Positions 24,400 to 33,018 of a stretch of 50,585 nucleotides of DNA are shown in pieces. This DNA comes from an uncultured bacterium (GTDB lineage: Bacteria > Patescibacteriota > Saccharimonadia > Saccharimonadales > Saccharimonadaceae): assembly GCA_903899655.1 (NCBI GenBank), contig CAIUKF010000017.1:1-50585 (forward strand), given 5' to 3'. A model generated the notes under the pieces. That model had not been told where the DNA came from and did no database searches. It saw nothing but the letters and a program-made list of their open reading frames with translations. Numbering within the stretch: position 1 is the stretch's first letter; each line of letters starts with the position of its first letter. Both the position numbers and the translations under genes were made by a program.

Positions 24400-26388
24400 A
24401 TGGACGATGCATACTTTGGAAATAAATCATTCCGCATAAATCAAAGACGTTATCTTGGATCAAAGACAAAACTCCTTGAATTTATTGACAATATAATTCA
24501 AGAAGAAAATATTCAGTTTAGTTCATTTGCGGATATATTTGCGGGTACTGGGACTGTTGCGAATCATTTTTATGATCGTGCACATATAATCGTTAACGAT
24601 ATTCTAGATTCAAATAATCATATTTATAATGCATTCTTTGGTAAAGATGAAATACAAGTAGAAAAGTTGAAAGGCTATTTGAAATTTTATAATTCTATTG
24701 ATGTAAGTAAATATGGAGATAATTATTTTTCAAATAACTTTTCAAATACGTATTTTGATGTAACTAATTCAAAGTCCATAGGAATTATACGAGATGATAT
24801 TGAAAAACTATTTGAACAAAAAATAATAACAAGTAGAGAGAAATCTTATCTACTTACTTCGTTGATTTATGCTCTTGATAGAATTGCAAATACAGTGGGC
24901 CATTACGATGCATACCGTAAAATTGATATTCCTGAAAAGCGACTGTTTTTACTACCGCTTGATTTAAAAATCTCAAAATATTCTGCAGAAATACATAAAG
25001 ACGATGCAAATGAATTAGTTAAAAAAATCAAAGCGGATATTGTTTATATTGATCCGCCGTATAATTCACGCCAATATTCTGATGCTTATCACTTGCTTGA
25101 AAACGTTGCTACATGGAAAAAAGAGGAAGTTTTTGGTGTTGCTAAAAAACTAAATCGATCACATATTAAAAGTAAATATAGCATGAAGTCTGCTGGTGTC
25201 GCTTTTGGCGAACTTATAGATAATATCGATGCTAAGTATATCCTCATTTCATATAATGATATGGGAGATTCTGGCAATGCTCGATCTCAATCAAGGATTA
25301 GTGACCATGAAATTTTATCTGTATTAAAACGCAAGGGTCAAGTTCAAATATTTGAAACTAATTTTAAACAATTTACTACTGGTAAATCAAATAAAGATAA
25401 CCTAAAGGAGCGTATATTTCTTTGTAAAGTTGATGCGTCGATTAAGACGGGTGAGGGTATAGTTGCTTCAAAAAGGAATCCGGTTCAAAGTGGGTTTGTA
25501 AAGTCACCACTAAATTACACTGGTGGAAAACACAAACTTTTGCCTCAGATAACAAAATTATTTCCTAGCGATATAAATACCTTTTATGATATTTTTTCGG
25601 GCGGTGCTAATGTTGGAATTAATGCAAATGCTCGAAAAATTATTTGTATAGAAAAGAACAAATATGTAGTTGATATTTTGAAATATATTCAAGCAAATAA
25701 TTTTGAAGATATAAATCAAAGAGTTATCGATATTGTAGATAAATTTGGATTAAGCCAGAGTTTCATTAAAGGTTATAATTTTTATGAATCTGACAGTTCA
25801 AATGGATTAGGCATGTATAATAAAACGGCATTTTTGGGACTTCGTAATGAATTCAATAATTCAAAATCTAGGATAGATTTTTTATTAGTACTTATCCTAT
25901 ATTCGTTTAATAACCAAATTAGATTTAATTCTAGTGGTAACTTTAATTTACCAGTTGGAAAAAGAGATTATAACGGTAGTTCACGAAAGAATATTGCCGC
26001 CTTCAATCAATTATCAAATGAAAAGAATATTATATTCAATAATTGTGATTTTAGAGATATAGAAAAAAATGATTTAGTAAAAGACGATTTTATCTATTTG
26101 GATCCTCCGTATTTATTAGGTCTTGCTAGTTATAACGAGCTGGGCGGATGGACTGAAAACGATGAAAATGACTTATATCTATTATTGACACGATTAGATA
26201 AAAGAGGTATAAAGTTTGCCTTATCAAACGTATTAGAGCATAAAGGGAAAATCAATAATATATTAAAAGATTGGGCTAATAAGCACGAATATATCGTGCA
26301 TAAACTTACAAAAGATTATAGAAACTCCAATTATCATTCTGCTGCCAAAAACAATAAAACCATTGAAGTCTTGGTGACTAATTATTAA
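24400..26388 (+). CDS. Type IIS DNA N6-adenine methyltransferase, two fused D12 domains (FokI-methylase-like)
   Basis: One 662-residue chain with two complete D12-class methyltransferase domains. Domain 1 has motif X RRYLGSKTKLLEF (about 16-28), motif I FADIFAGTGTV (about 42-52) and DPPYNSRQY near 218. Domain 2 has NYTGGKHKLLP (about 371-381), FYDIFSGGANVG (about 394-405) and LDPPYLLG near 567-574. DPPY marks adenine N6 methylation. Two domains in one protein, as in M.FokI, suit an asymmetric site whose strands need separate methylation. Arg codons are often AGA, unlike the CGT/CGC-rich core genes, suggesting transfer. The partner endonuclease starts 9 nt after the stop. Confidence 0.92.
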   Translation: MDDAYFGNKSFRINQRRYLGSKTKLLEFIDNIIQEENIQFSSFADIFAGTGTVANHFYDRAHIIVNDILDSNNHIYNAFFGKDEIQVEKLKGYLKFYNSIDVSKYGDNYFSNNFSNTYFDVTNSKSIGIIRDDIEKLFEQKIITSREKSYLLTSLIYALDRIANTVGHYDAYRKIDIPEKRLFLLPLDLKISKYSAEIHKDDANELVKKIKADIVYIDPPYNSRQYSDAYHLLENVATWKKEEVFGVAKKLNRSHIKSKYSMKSAGVAFGELIDNIDAKYILISYNDMGDSGNARSQSRISDHEILSVLKRKGQVQIFETNFKQFTTGKSNKDNLKERIFLCKVDASIKTGEGIVASKRNPVQSGFVKSPLNYTGGKHKLLPQITKLFPSDINTFYDIFSGGANVGINANARKIICIEKNKYVVDILKYIQANNFEDINQRVIDIVDKFGLSQSFIKGYNFYESDSSNGLGMYNKTAFLGLRNEFNNSKSRIDFLLVLILYSFNNQIRFNSSGNFNLPVGKRDYNGSSRKNIAAFNQLSNEKNIIFNNCDFRDIEKNDLVKDDFIYLDPPYLLGLASYNELGGWTENDENDLYLLLTRLDKRGIKFALSNVLEHKGKINNILKDWANKHEYIVHKLTKDYRNSNYHSAAKNNKTIEVLVTNY

Positions 26389-26397
26389 CAGTTAAAT

Positions 26398-28227
26398 ATG
26401 AGTTATAATAAAAGTATGTTAAAGGCATGGTCGATTACAACTACCGTTCGTAATCCTGATAGATTGAGGGAATTTTTAGTTGCCTTACGGCCTTTAGTTG
26501 GTCAAGAATGGAATAGTGGTACTCAAGAAAAATTTCAAAAATTATTGATAAAGAACCGACTTTACGGATATGGCAATCAGCAATTCTATAATGGTTTACC
26601 TCACGATATAATTGATTTTATAAATAATGCCGATAATGAGATTAATGATTCCTTGATCGATAAAATTGTCGATATCAAGAATTATAAAGACTTTGCGATG
26701 CGCGGTCGCCAATCAATAAATCCGTTAACTAAGTTTGGTTTTGTTTTTGTTGATGATGGGATATTAAAGATTACTAAATTAGGCCTAAAACTTATTAATA
26801 GCGAGAAAGATACCGGCGATGTATTCTTGAAATCTTTTATAAAGTGGCAAATACCAAATCCAGCCAACGATGATTTTTCTGATAACGGCGACTATAATGT
26901 TGTACCGTTTGTGGCGACATTGAAATTGATAAGTGAAGTTAATCGGCTTGAATTAAGTCGAGGTAATAAACCGGTAGGCATTAGCAAGCGCGAATTATCA
27001 TTATTCGTACCAACATTAGTAAAATATACAGATATTATAAATTATGCGAATGAAATTATAAAATTACGTGATTTGCAAAAAAACAAGAATAAGCAAGAAC
27101 GCAAATCCATTCGCGATTCGTATCGCTATAAATTTGCTATTAATTTTTTGGGTACATCAGAAAAAATAAGAATTGATAAATTTTTAACTAATTTACGCGA
27201 TTATGGTGATAATACCATAAGGTATTTTCGTTTAACGAAGTATATCCGTATTCGTGGTAATGGTTTTTATGTCGACTTAGAGCCAAATCGATATACCGAA
27301 ATTGAATCATTATTTGAAAGTGAATCATATATACCAAAAATATTTACAGATAGAAACGACTATCTTAATTATATGTCCGATGACAGGTTGCCAAAGCTAC
27401 CTTGGCAGACCAAGGACAAGTTAATTAAGATAGCAAGTGGCGTTTATGATGAAATCAAGATATTGCAAAATAATCTTGGACTAACTATTCAGGATATGTT
27501 GGATATTGAATCGATGTCGGTTGACGAACTAGACGCGTATATTATTTCTTTGCGAGATGAGCGAAAAGACATTCAAGAAAAAGATAACCATAAAAAGTCA
27601 CAACCAATTGAATCAATAACATCATATATCGACAAACTTGAAGATATATATAGTTTTGATAATCGTGCCTTGATGCTGGAGTATCTTTCGACAATGGGAC
27701 TCCATGCTTTAAACGATGCTAAAGAGATAAAACCGAATTATCCGGTCGGTGACGATAATGAGCCGACATCTACTGCGCCAGGCGGAATGGCCGATATTGA
27801 GTGTTATTACGATAACTTTAATGCAATTTGTGAAGTCACAATGTTAAATGGTCGCGATCAATGGTTTAACGAAGGTCAACCGGTCATGCGTCATTTGCGA
27901 GATTTTGAAAATATTAACAGTAATGCATATTGTATATTTATTGCGCCGGTAATTCATTTAGACAGTGCAGAAACATTCTGGATTGCAAATACGATTGGTT
28001 ATAAAGGAACAAAGCAAAGAATAGCACCGATTACTATAAAACAGTTTATTGCGGTTCTGAAGGTCTTAAAACAACTAAGGGAATTAAATATTAGGTTTAC
28101 ACACGATAAGTTGCAAAATTTATTTGATAATATTGTTAATAGTGCTAGGTTGACAAATAATTCAGATGAATGGGTTATTAATATTAACGATATCGTAAAA
28201 CTTTGGGCAGCGAAATTAATTGTATAA
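26398..28227 (+). CDS. AlwI-family type IIS restriction endonuclease
   Basis: A 609-residue protein whose start (KAWSITTTVRNPDRLREFLVAL) matches the RE_AlwI family. Around residues 463-481 it carries a nuclease-like core: GGMADIEC with D466, then CEVTM with E479 and T481, in the D-(x)n-E-x-K/T spacing of PD-(D/E)XK enzymes. AlwI-type enzymes cut outside an asymmetric GGATC-type site. The specificity here is not proved. The gene lies 9 nt after the double methylase, shares its AT-rich composition and ends at a hairpin shared with tRNA-Leu. Together they form a type IIS restriction-modification system. Confidence 0.87.
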   Translation: MSYNKSMLKAWSITTTVRNPDRLREFLVALRPLVGQEWNSGTQEKFQKLLIKNRLYGYGNQQFYNGLPHDIIDFINNADNEINDSLIDKIVDIKNYKDFAMRGRQSINPLTKFGFVFVDDGILKITKLGLKLINSEKDTGDVFLKSFIKWQIPNPANDDFSDNGDYNVVPFVATLKLISEVNRLELSRGNKPVGISKRELSLFVPTLVKYTDIINYANEIIKLRDLQKNKNKQERKSIRDSYRYKFAINFLGTSEKIRIDKFLTNLRDYGDNTIRYFRLTKYIRIRGNGFYVDLEPNRYTEIESLFESESYIPKIFTDRNDYLNYMSDDRLPKLPWQTKDKLIKIASGVYDEIKILQNNLGLTIQDMLDIESMSVDELDAYIISLRDERKDIQEKDNHKKSQPIESITSYIDKLEDIYSFDNRALMLEYLSTMGLHALNDAKEIKPNYPVGDDNEPTSTAPGGMADIECYYDNFNAICEVTMLNGRDQWFNEGQPVMRHLRDFENINSNAYCIFIAPVIHLDSAETFWIANTIGYKGTKQRIAPITIKQFIAVLKVLKQLRELNIRFTHDKLQNLFDNIVNSARLTNNSDEWVININDIVKLWAAKLIV

Positions 28228-28233
28228 ATATTA

Positions 28234-28266
28234 TTAAAATGACAGCCTTTCGGGTGTCATTTTAAT
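28234..28266. terminator. Bidirectional terminator between the endonuclease and tRNA-Leu
   Basis: Arms ATTAAAATGACAGCC and GGGTGTCATTTTAAT (about 28233-28266) pair with one internal G-G mismatch and a TTTC loop. A/T-rich flanks on both sides would give a T-run in both directions. Confidence 0.75.
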
Positions 28267-28267
28267 T

Positions 28268-28351
28268 TGGTACGCGAGAGAGGACTCGAACCTCCACACC
28301 TTGCGGAACCAGCACCTGAAGCTGGCGTGTCTACCATTCCACCACTCGCGC
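28268..28351 (-). tRNA. tRNA-Leu (anticodon CAG)
   Basis: Reading the minus strand, the acceptor 5' strand is GCGCGAG. The D-arm region is TGGTGGAATGGTAGACA, the anticodon stem is CCAGC/GCTGG with loop TTCAGGT (anticodon CAG), and the variable arm is long and typical of Leu tRNAs. The T-arm is GGAGG-TTCGAGT-CCTCT, followed by CTCGCGT, A and an encoded CCA (28268-28270). Confidence 0.95.
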
Positions 28352-28402
28352 AAGTATACTATATTAGCATACCGTTTTAAGAGTAATTATTCAATGGTTG
28401 GA

Positions 28403-30046
28403 CTAGGCTTGTGGCGAATATTGTGCAAAATCAGCGCCGCTGTAGTCGTGATTTAGGGTTGATACGGCGGTTTTAAGGTCGGTTTTTTGTTTGACGCCAG
28501 GGTTCAATGTGCCGAATGGGTCAAATGCCAATCGGATTTGTGTGTAAACATCTAAGACTGATTCGTCCAATTGCGCATAAGCGGCGGTGGCTTTCAGGCG
28601 GCCTTCACCAGATTCAACTGACATACTGCCACCTAATTTAGCAACTAACTCCAAATAATCAGTAATTAATTTAAAGACTTTTTGTTTGTCACCGACTTGG
28701 TGAAGTTGTAATAATGGGCGAGTACGAACGACGCCGTTTAGCCAGTCAATACTGACAGGTAAACTGATGTGGTGTTTGTCAGCTAGTTCGTTAAGGGCGG
28801 TAATGAATTCTTCGCGACGTTCGGTTGGAATCGATGACCCGTCAATTAACGAAGGCATTGATTCTTCTTTTGATTCGGGTTGCAAGATTACTGAACTGAC
28901 TTCGCGAATAGCGTACAATTCTTCATTGGCGTGGTCGACATTAGTTAAAATCGTTGATCCACCTAATTTAGCCAGCTTTTTCAATGTCTTTTTAACTTTA
29001 CGATGTCGTGGGCCGTTGCTGAAATCATTAAAGCTGATATACAGGACGGCGCCAATGTTTTTACTTTCGTCAACTCCAAAGAAGGTGAATTTTTTGCCAT
29101 GAGTTCGAGCAATGTTGAATAATTCAGCGTCAATATAAGTTAGTTCTGCTGGTTGAATGGCGCTGATTATATTAGCGGCGTTACGGGCAACGGCAGCGTC
29201 ACCAAAGGCGGCTACTATGATCGATTCATCAACATTGTAAAAGTCAGTCCTGAGGACGATTTCGGAAATAATTCCTAGCGTGCCTTGGCTGCCGACGAAA
29301 AGCGGTGTCAAATCAAATGACCCGTCGCGATTTTTTACCTTGGCGATACCTGGATAGCCAGTGATATCTTGACCAAACTTTGAAATTTTATCAGCAATAA
29401 CAGGTTGAGAGTCTTCGATAATGCCATCAATTTTACGGTACAGGTCGCCTTCGAAAGTCTGTAGGCCTTTCTTTTTACTTAGTTCGTGACGATTAATGCG
29501 GGTTGTTTCGATTAAATCGCCATTTGCCAGTACGACTTCTAGGCGTTTAACCCAGTCGCCAGTTTGACCATGTCGGCCAGATAATGGCCCACTGTAGTTA
29601 TTGGCAACGGCGCTGCCAATCGTACTGACAGCAGCTGATGTGGGATAGGTTGGCACAATCATGCCGTGCGATTTGATAGTTTCATTTAAAGTTGCAAATG
29701 TTACGCCTGGTTGAACGTGAACAAATTGGTCTTTTGATTTGGGATTAATAAAAATAATGTTGTTTAGGTGGGCTAGGGTATTGATAATGATGCCTTTGCC
29801 AATTGAAGCGCCGGTTTTGTCTGATCCGCCACCGCGAGCAGTCAATGGTAGTACATGGCCTTTTTCGGCTAATTGCCAACTGAATCGGGCGACTTTGCGA
29901 ATGTCATTTGTGACGCGTGGATGAACGATAAGTTCGGGTTTAATACTAAGGACGCTACCATCGCGTGAAAATCGATCGCAAACAGCTTCGTTGTTGGTGA
30001 CTTCGCCCAAAACGTGTTCATTTAGATATTGTGTGATTTTGCTCAT
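28403..30046 (-). CDS. FAD-binding oxidoreductase (GlcD / D-lactate dehydrogenase-like)
   Basis: A 547-residue flavoprotein of the VAO family. The N-terminal FAD_binding_4 domain has the PLTARGGGSDKTGASIG pyrophosphate loop (about 47-65) and NNYSGPLSGRHGQTGDW (about 130-146). The C-terminal FAD-oxidase_C domain follows, ending with GEGRLKATAAYAQL and AFDPFGTLNPG. Such enzymes oxidise 2-hydroxy acids such as glycolate or D-lactate. No Fe-S partner or respiratory gene is adjacent, so the electron acceptor and substrate are unknown. On the minus strand TAAAAT lies 5 nt before the ATG, compatible with leaderless transcription. Confidence 0.9.
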   Translation of the reverse strand: MSKITQYLNEHVLGEVTNNEAVCDRFSRDGSVLSIKPELIVHPRVTNDIRKVARFSWQLAEKGHVLPLTARGGGSDKTGASIGKGIIINTLAHLNNIIFINPKSKDQFVHVQPGVTFATLNETIKSHGMIVPTYPTSAAVSTIGSAVANNYSGPLSGRHGQTGDWVKRLEVVLANGDLIETTRINRHELSKKKGLQTFEGDLYRKIDGIIEDSQPVIADKISKFGQDITGYPGIAKVKNRDGSFDLTPLFVGSQGTLGIISEIVLRTDFYNVDESIIVAAFGDAAVARNAANIISAIQPAELTYIDAELFNIARTHGKKFTFFGVDESKNIGAVLYISFNDFSNGPRHRKVKKTLKKLAKLGGSTILTNVDHANEELYAIREVSSVILQPESKEESMPSLIDGSSIPTERREEFITALNELADKHHISLPVSIDWLNGVVRTRPLLQLHQVGDKQKVFKLITDYLELVAKLGGSMSVESGEGRLKATAAYAQLDESVLDVYTQIRLAFDPFGTLNPGVKQKTDLKTAVSTLNHDYSGADFAQYSPQA

Positions 30047-30131
30047 TACCTATTTTACCCCCAGACAATTACTATATTAATGATAGCACAAGCTGAATGG
30101 CGCGAGAATAGAAATGGCTAATGCATTTAAA

Positions 30132-30151
30132 AAGCCCCCATACGGGGGCTT
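30132..30151 (-). terminator. Terminator of the orphan gene at 30156-30695
   Basis: AAGCCCCC (30132-30139) and GGGGGCTT (30144-30151) form an 8-bp stem with a 4-nt loop. On the minus strand it is followed by TTTTAAATG. It lies 4 nt after the orphan gene's stop on that strand. Confidence 0.85.
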
Positions 30152-30155
30152 CACG

Positions 30156-30695
30156 CTAGATGTCCATTATATTGTCTGATAATACATCAGACAATATTAA
30201 GAGTTGAAATTCTTCTGAATGGTTGGGTAATATATATTGTGCCATTGCAATATATGCCTTTTTATAACCGTATTTACCTATTAAATAGGACGTGTATGGT
30301 ACTAATACATTCAGCTCAGTACCTAAATACGGTTTAATTTCAACACTTCTATGAACTAATATTCTCCTCAAAACTCTTTCAATATAAATTGGATCAGACT
30401 GTCTAGCATGCAGATTAAATTTTTTGCATGATTTTTTGAAAGCAGCTATAAACTGCTCTTTAGGCAAATCTTTTCCTCCAGCTTTCCTGTATTCATCTTT
30501 GCAATCTTGGTAAAGATGAAATATAATATGCATTTTTGAATAAAAAACATTCAAAAGTGTATTTTCAGAATCATTAGCTCTTTTTAGGCCAAATTGATCT
30601 AAAAAATACTTAACAAATTCCCCAGGCTTTTGAACGATTCTTTGTTCAGTTAAAAAATCATTTTCAATCGCTTTGGCGATTTTGGTTGTTTCCAT
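30156..30695 (-). CDS. Hypothetical protein, orphan (179 aa)
   Basis: I do not recognise this protein. It is a soluble, mostly helical chain of 179 residues with no membrane segment. Basic and aromatic patches include FIAAFKKSCKKFNLHARQSD and ERVLRRILVHRS, and the C-terminus is hydrophobic (YIAMAQYILPNH). It is AT-rich, has its own terminator, and lies alone between the FAD oxidoreductase and tRNA-Leu(UAG), a position typical of acquired genes. No function is proposed. Confidence 0.65.
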   Translation of the reverse strand: METTKIAKAIENDFLTEQRIVQKPGEFVKYFLDQFGLKRANDSENTLLNVFYSKMHIIFHLYQDCKDEYRKAGGKDLPKEQFIAAFKKSCKKFNLHARQSDPIYIERVLRRILVHRSVEIKPYLGTELNVLVPYTSYLIGKYGYKKAYIAMAQYILPNHSEEFQLLILSDVLSDNIMDI

Positions 30696-30813
30696 ATTGT
30701 TTATAAATTATTAAAAAATTATTTAGAGTCGAGTTATGAATATTCGAGTCTGAAACAGACTGTATTGATTATATTATAATATGTATTTAATATAGTCAAA
30801 TCTAGGTCTTACG

Positions 30814-30859
30814 GTACCAAAGAAAATAGAGACCAAATGGTCTCTATTTTCTTTGGTAC
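30814..30859. repeat. Perfect 22-bp inverted repeat at the 3' end of tRNA-Leu(UAG)
   Basis: A 22-nt arm at 30814-30835 is exactly complementary to 30838-30859, with only two bases between. Each arm contains the core AGAAAATAGAGACC or its complement. The right arm covers the encoded CCA end and the discriminator of the tRNA-Leu gene, so part of the tRNA end is duplicated in inverted orientation. It could be a tRNA terminator on the minus strand or a remnant of an integration event. Confidence 0.8.
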
Positions 30860-30937
30860 GCGAGAAAAGACTTGAACTTTCACGCCCGGAGGCACCAGCT
30901 CCTAAAGCTGGCGTGTCTACCATTCCACCACTCGCGC
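30854..30937 (-). tRNA. tRNA-Leu (anticodon UAG)
   Basis: Reading the minus strand, the 5' strand is GCGCGAG and the D-arm region is identical to the CAG tRNA. The anticodon stem is CCAGC/GCTGG with loop TTTAGGA (anticodon TAG), with a long variable arm and a TTCAAGT T-loop. CTCGCGT, A and an encoded CCA at 30854-30856 end it. The D-arm and anticodon stem match tRNA-Leu(CAG), which points to duplication. Confidence 0.95.
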
Positions 30938-31058
30938 ATACAATAATGTGATTTTTAGGTAACTTAATTATTATATCAAATATTTTCTATCAGATAAAGA
31001 CTAAAAAGTTATCTATGAATGTGCTTGAGTAATTGTGGCGATATTATTAATAAACAAT

Positions 31059-31283
31059 CTATTTAAATAATTTATCAGTATCAACTTTTTCGACGCCAAA
31101 TAAATATATAATCTCTAATATGCCTACGGTGTTAATTAAAGACATCGCAACAAACCAGTTAAGTTTATGATGTCTGGCAGCGTGCCACAGGGCAGCAGCT
31201 TTCCAATAAAGTGACCAAACGACCAATGCTAAAATCATTAGTACTGCCCAGTCTGGTAATAGTGAGATTTCATTACGCCACAT
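31059..31283 (-). CDS. DUF5652-like small membrane protein
   Basis: A 74-residue protein with two membrane segments (about 9-27 and 43-62) and the block WSLYWKAAALWHAARHHKLNWF between them. The order W-KAAALWHAAR-...-NWF-...-NTVGILEIIYLF matches the DUF5652 family, common in CPR and other small genomes. The function is unknown. It ends 15 nt upstream of the pyrH 3' end region on the same strand and may be read through from pyrH. Confidence 0.75.
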   Translation of the reverse strand: MWRNEISLLPDWAVLMILALVVWSLYWKAAALWHAARHHKLNWFVAMSLINTVGILEIIYLFGVEKVDTDKLFK

Positions 31284-31314
31284 AGTTTTGCCTCCGTTTT
31301 ATATACTAATTATA

Positions 31315-32043
31315 CTACTTTTTCTTTGCAACACCATCAATCATAGTGCCAAAAGAGTAGTCGCCGTCAATAATATCAGTTAATTTGTGTAGGTCATTAA
31401 TGTCAAAAACAAAAATAGGAATATCAGATTTTTCACACATTGCAAAGGCCGTTCGGTCCATGACTTCTAGTCGTTGATCAAGGGCTTGCTGATATGTCAG
31501 TTCGGAATATTTTTTGGCTGAACTGTTTTTGCGGGGGTCTGAATCATAAACACCGTCAGTTGTACTGGCTTTGAAAATAATTTCGCATTGTAATTCACTT
31601 GCAAATTGCGCGACAGCTGAATCAGTTGAAAAGTTTGGCATTCCAAGACCACCAGCAATAATTACCATTCGTCCGTGACCCAAATGATGTCGGCCTTTGG
31701 TGCGAATATACGGTTCGGCAATTTGCGGAATACTGATAGATGTCATTAATCTGGTGTCGGTTGCGCCGTTGCGAACTAACGCTTCACGCAGGCCAATGCC
31801 GTTAATAATCGTCGCCATCATACCCATTGAATCGGCTTCTGTATGATCAACGCTACTGTCAGCCTGACGGCCACGAAAAATGTTGCCACCACCGACAACG
31901 ACGGCTAATTCAATTTTAGTTTGTTTTTGGACCTGTATCAGATGTTTTGCAACGTCATTGTATCTGTCAAAGTTAATATTCTCGCTTTTATCTTGAAACA
32001 ATTCACCGCTCAGTTTAAGTATCGCGCGTTTAATATTTGCCAT
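31315..32043 (-). CDS. pyrH: UMP kinase
   Basis: PyrH phosphorylates UMP to UDP. The 242 residues show the amino-acid kinase fold: KRAILKLSGELF at the start, VVVGGGNIFRGR (about 48-59), the ADSMGMMATIINGI block, GGLGMPNFSTDSAVAQFA and FKASTTDGVYDSDPRK. frr, often the next gene, is absent. On the minus strand TATACT lies about 9 nt before the start, compatible with a very short or absent leader. Confidence 0.95.
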   Translation of the reverse strand: MANIKRAILKLSGELFQDKSENINFDRYNDVAKHLIQVQKQTKIELAVVVGGGNIFRGRQADSSVDHTEADSMGMMATIINGIGLREALVRNGATDTRLMTSISIPQIAEPYIRTKGRHHLGHGRMVIIAGGLGMPNFSTDSAVAQFASELQCEIIFKASTTDGVYDSDPRKNSSAKKYSELTYQQALDQRLEVMDRTAFAMCEKSDIPIFVFDINDLHKLTDIIDGDYSFGTMIDGVAKKK

Positions 32044-32090
32044 TACCTAAAAGTATATTGGTTTATTGCCACACAGTCAATTTTTACCTA

Positions 32091-32218
32091 CTTCAATAAT
32101 TTATCCGACCGGACAAATTATTGAAGCAACAACTTTTCCAAGCTTCGATTTTGGAAAACAGACAGAGTCCATTTTTTGAAATAGAAAGTTGTACTTTTTG
32201 CTCGGCCGAGCAAAAAGT
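32091..32218. repeat. Three successive inverted repeats between pyrH and the SpoU gene
   Basis: First, a 36-bp near-perfect palindrome (32091-32126) begins CTTCAATAATTT. Second, TTTTCCAA/TTGGAAAA (32134-32158) sits inside ACAACTTT/AAAGTTGT (32129-32192). Third, a perfect 26-bp palindrome lies at 32193-32218, centred on CTCGGCCGAG. They fill the 235-bp gap between divergent genes. They could be terminators, operators or a small repeat element. Confidence 0.7.
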
Positions 32219-32278
32219 GTACCTAATAATTTATTGCACGGATTATCCTTACAAAGATGGATAAGATATAATGAGGTT

Positions 32279-32896
32279 ATGAATGAACAGGTGAATGAAG
32301 TCGTTGTTGGCGTTGGACCACATCCGAAACCTTGGCCGACTGATGCCAAGTATGATTTAGATTTGCTGGAAAATGGCGATAAACGTAATGTTTTGGATAA
32401 ATATCGCTATTGGACGCTAGAGGCTATTAAGGCTGATCTGGACGACAATAGGGTGTCACTGCATATCGCAATTGAAAATTGGCAACACGACTTTAATATC
32501 GGTACGATTGTGCGCACGGCAAACGCTTTTAATGTTGAAACGGTCCATATTATCGGCCGTCGCCACTGGAATCGACGCGGAGCGATGGTAACTGACAGGT
32601 ATATGAATATTGTTAATCATCAGACAGTTGCTGAATTTGTGGAATGTATGAAGTCAGATAATCGTCAAATTATTGCTGTTGATATCGTGCCTGGTGCTGT
32701 GCCGCTATTTGAATCAAAACTACCTGAACGTGCCGTTTTAGTATTTGGCGGTGAAGGTCCAGGATTGAGTGACGAAATGCAAAAATCAGTCGAAAAAATC
32801 GTTATGATTGAACAATTTGGATCGACTCGGTCTGTGAATGTTGGCGTTGCGGCTGGTATTGCTATGTATGCGTGGATTCAACAAAACGTACTGTAG
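32279..32896 (+). CDS. SpoU/TrmH-family RNA 2'-O-methyltransferase
   Basis: A SPOUT-fold enzyme that methylates ribose in tRNA or rRNA. It has motif 1 NIGTIVRTANAFN, motif 2 LVFGGEGPGLSDE and motif 3 STRSVNVGVAAGIAMYAW. A longer ORF begins at 32189, but the family starts later, and TATAAT at 32267-32272 lies 6 nt before the ATG at 32279, so the 205-residue form is preferred. The exact RNA target cannot be told. Confidence 0.9.
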   Translation: MNEQVNEVVVGVGPHPKPWPTDAKYDLDLLENGDKRNVLDKYRYWTLEAIKADLDDNRVSLHIAIENWQHDFNIGTIVRTANAFNVETVHIIGRRHWNRRGAMVTDRYMNIVNHQTVAEFVECMKSDNRQIIAVDIVPGAVPLFESKLPERAVLVFGGEGPGLSDEMQKSVEKIVMIEQFGSTRSVNVGVAAGIAMYAWIQQNVL

Positions 32897-32931
32897 GGAG
32901 TGGGGATTGGGAAATAGGAAATAGGGAAATG
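32897..32931. repeat. GGGAAATAGGAAAT-type intergenic repeat
   Basis: GGGATTGGGAAATAGGAAAT, followed by AGGGAAATG, is the second occurrence in this window of the words seen in the PBP-tyrS gap (18693-18725). It lies after the SpoU gene stop. Confidence 0.5.
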
Positions 32932-33018
32932 CTTGTTTGAAAAACATGCACAAAATAACACTTCTCAAGGTCGGTGCTCTAACAGAGGGAAAAAGTTGCA
33001 TGTTTTTTTATCAAGATT

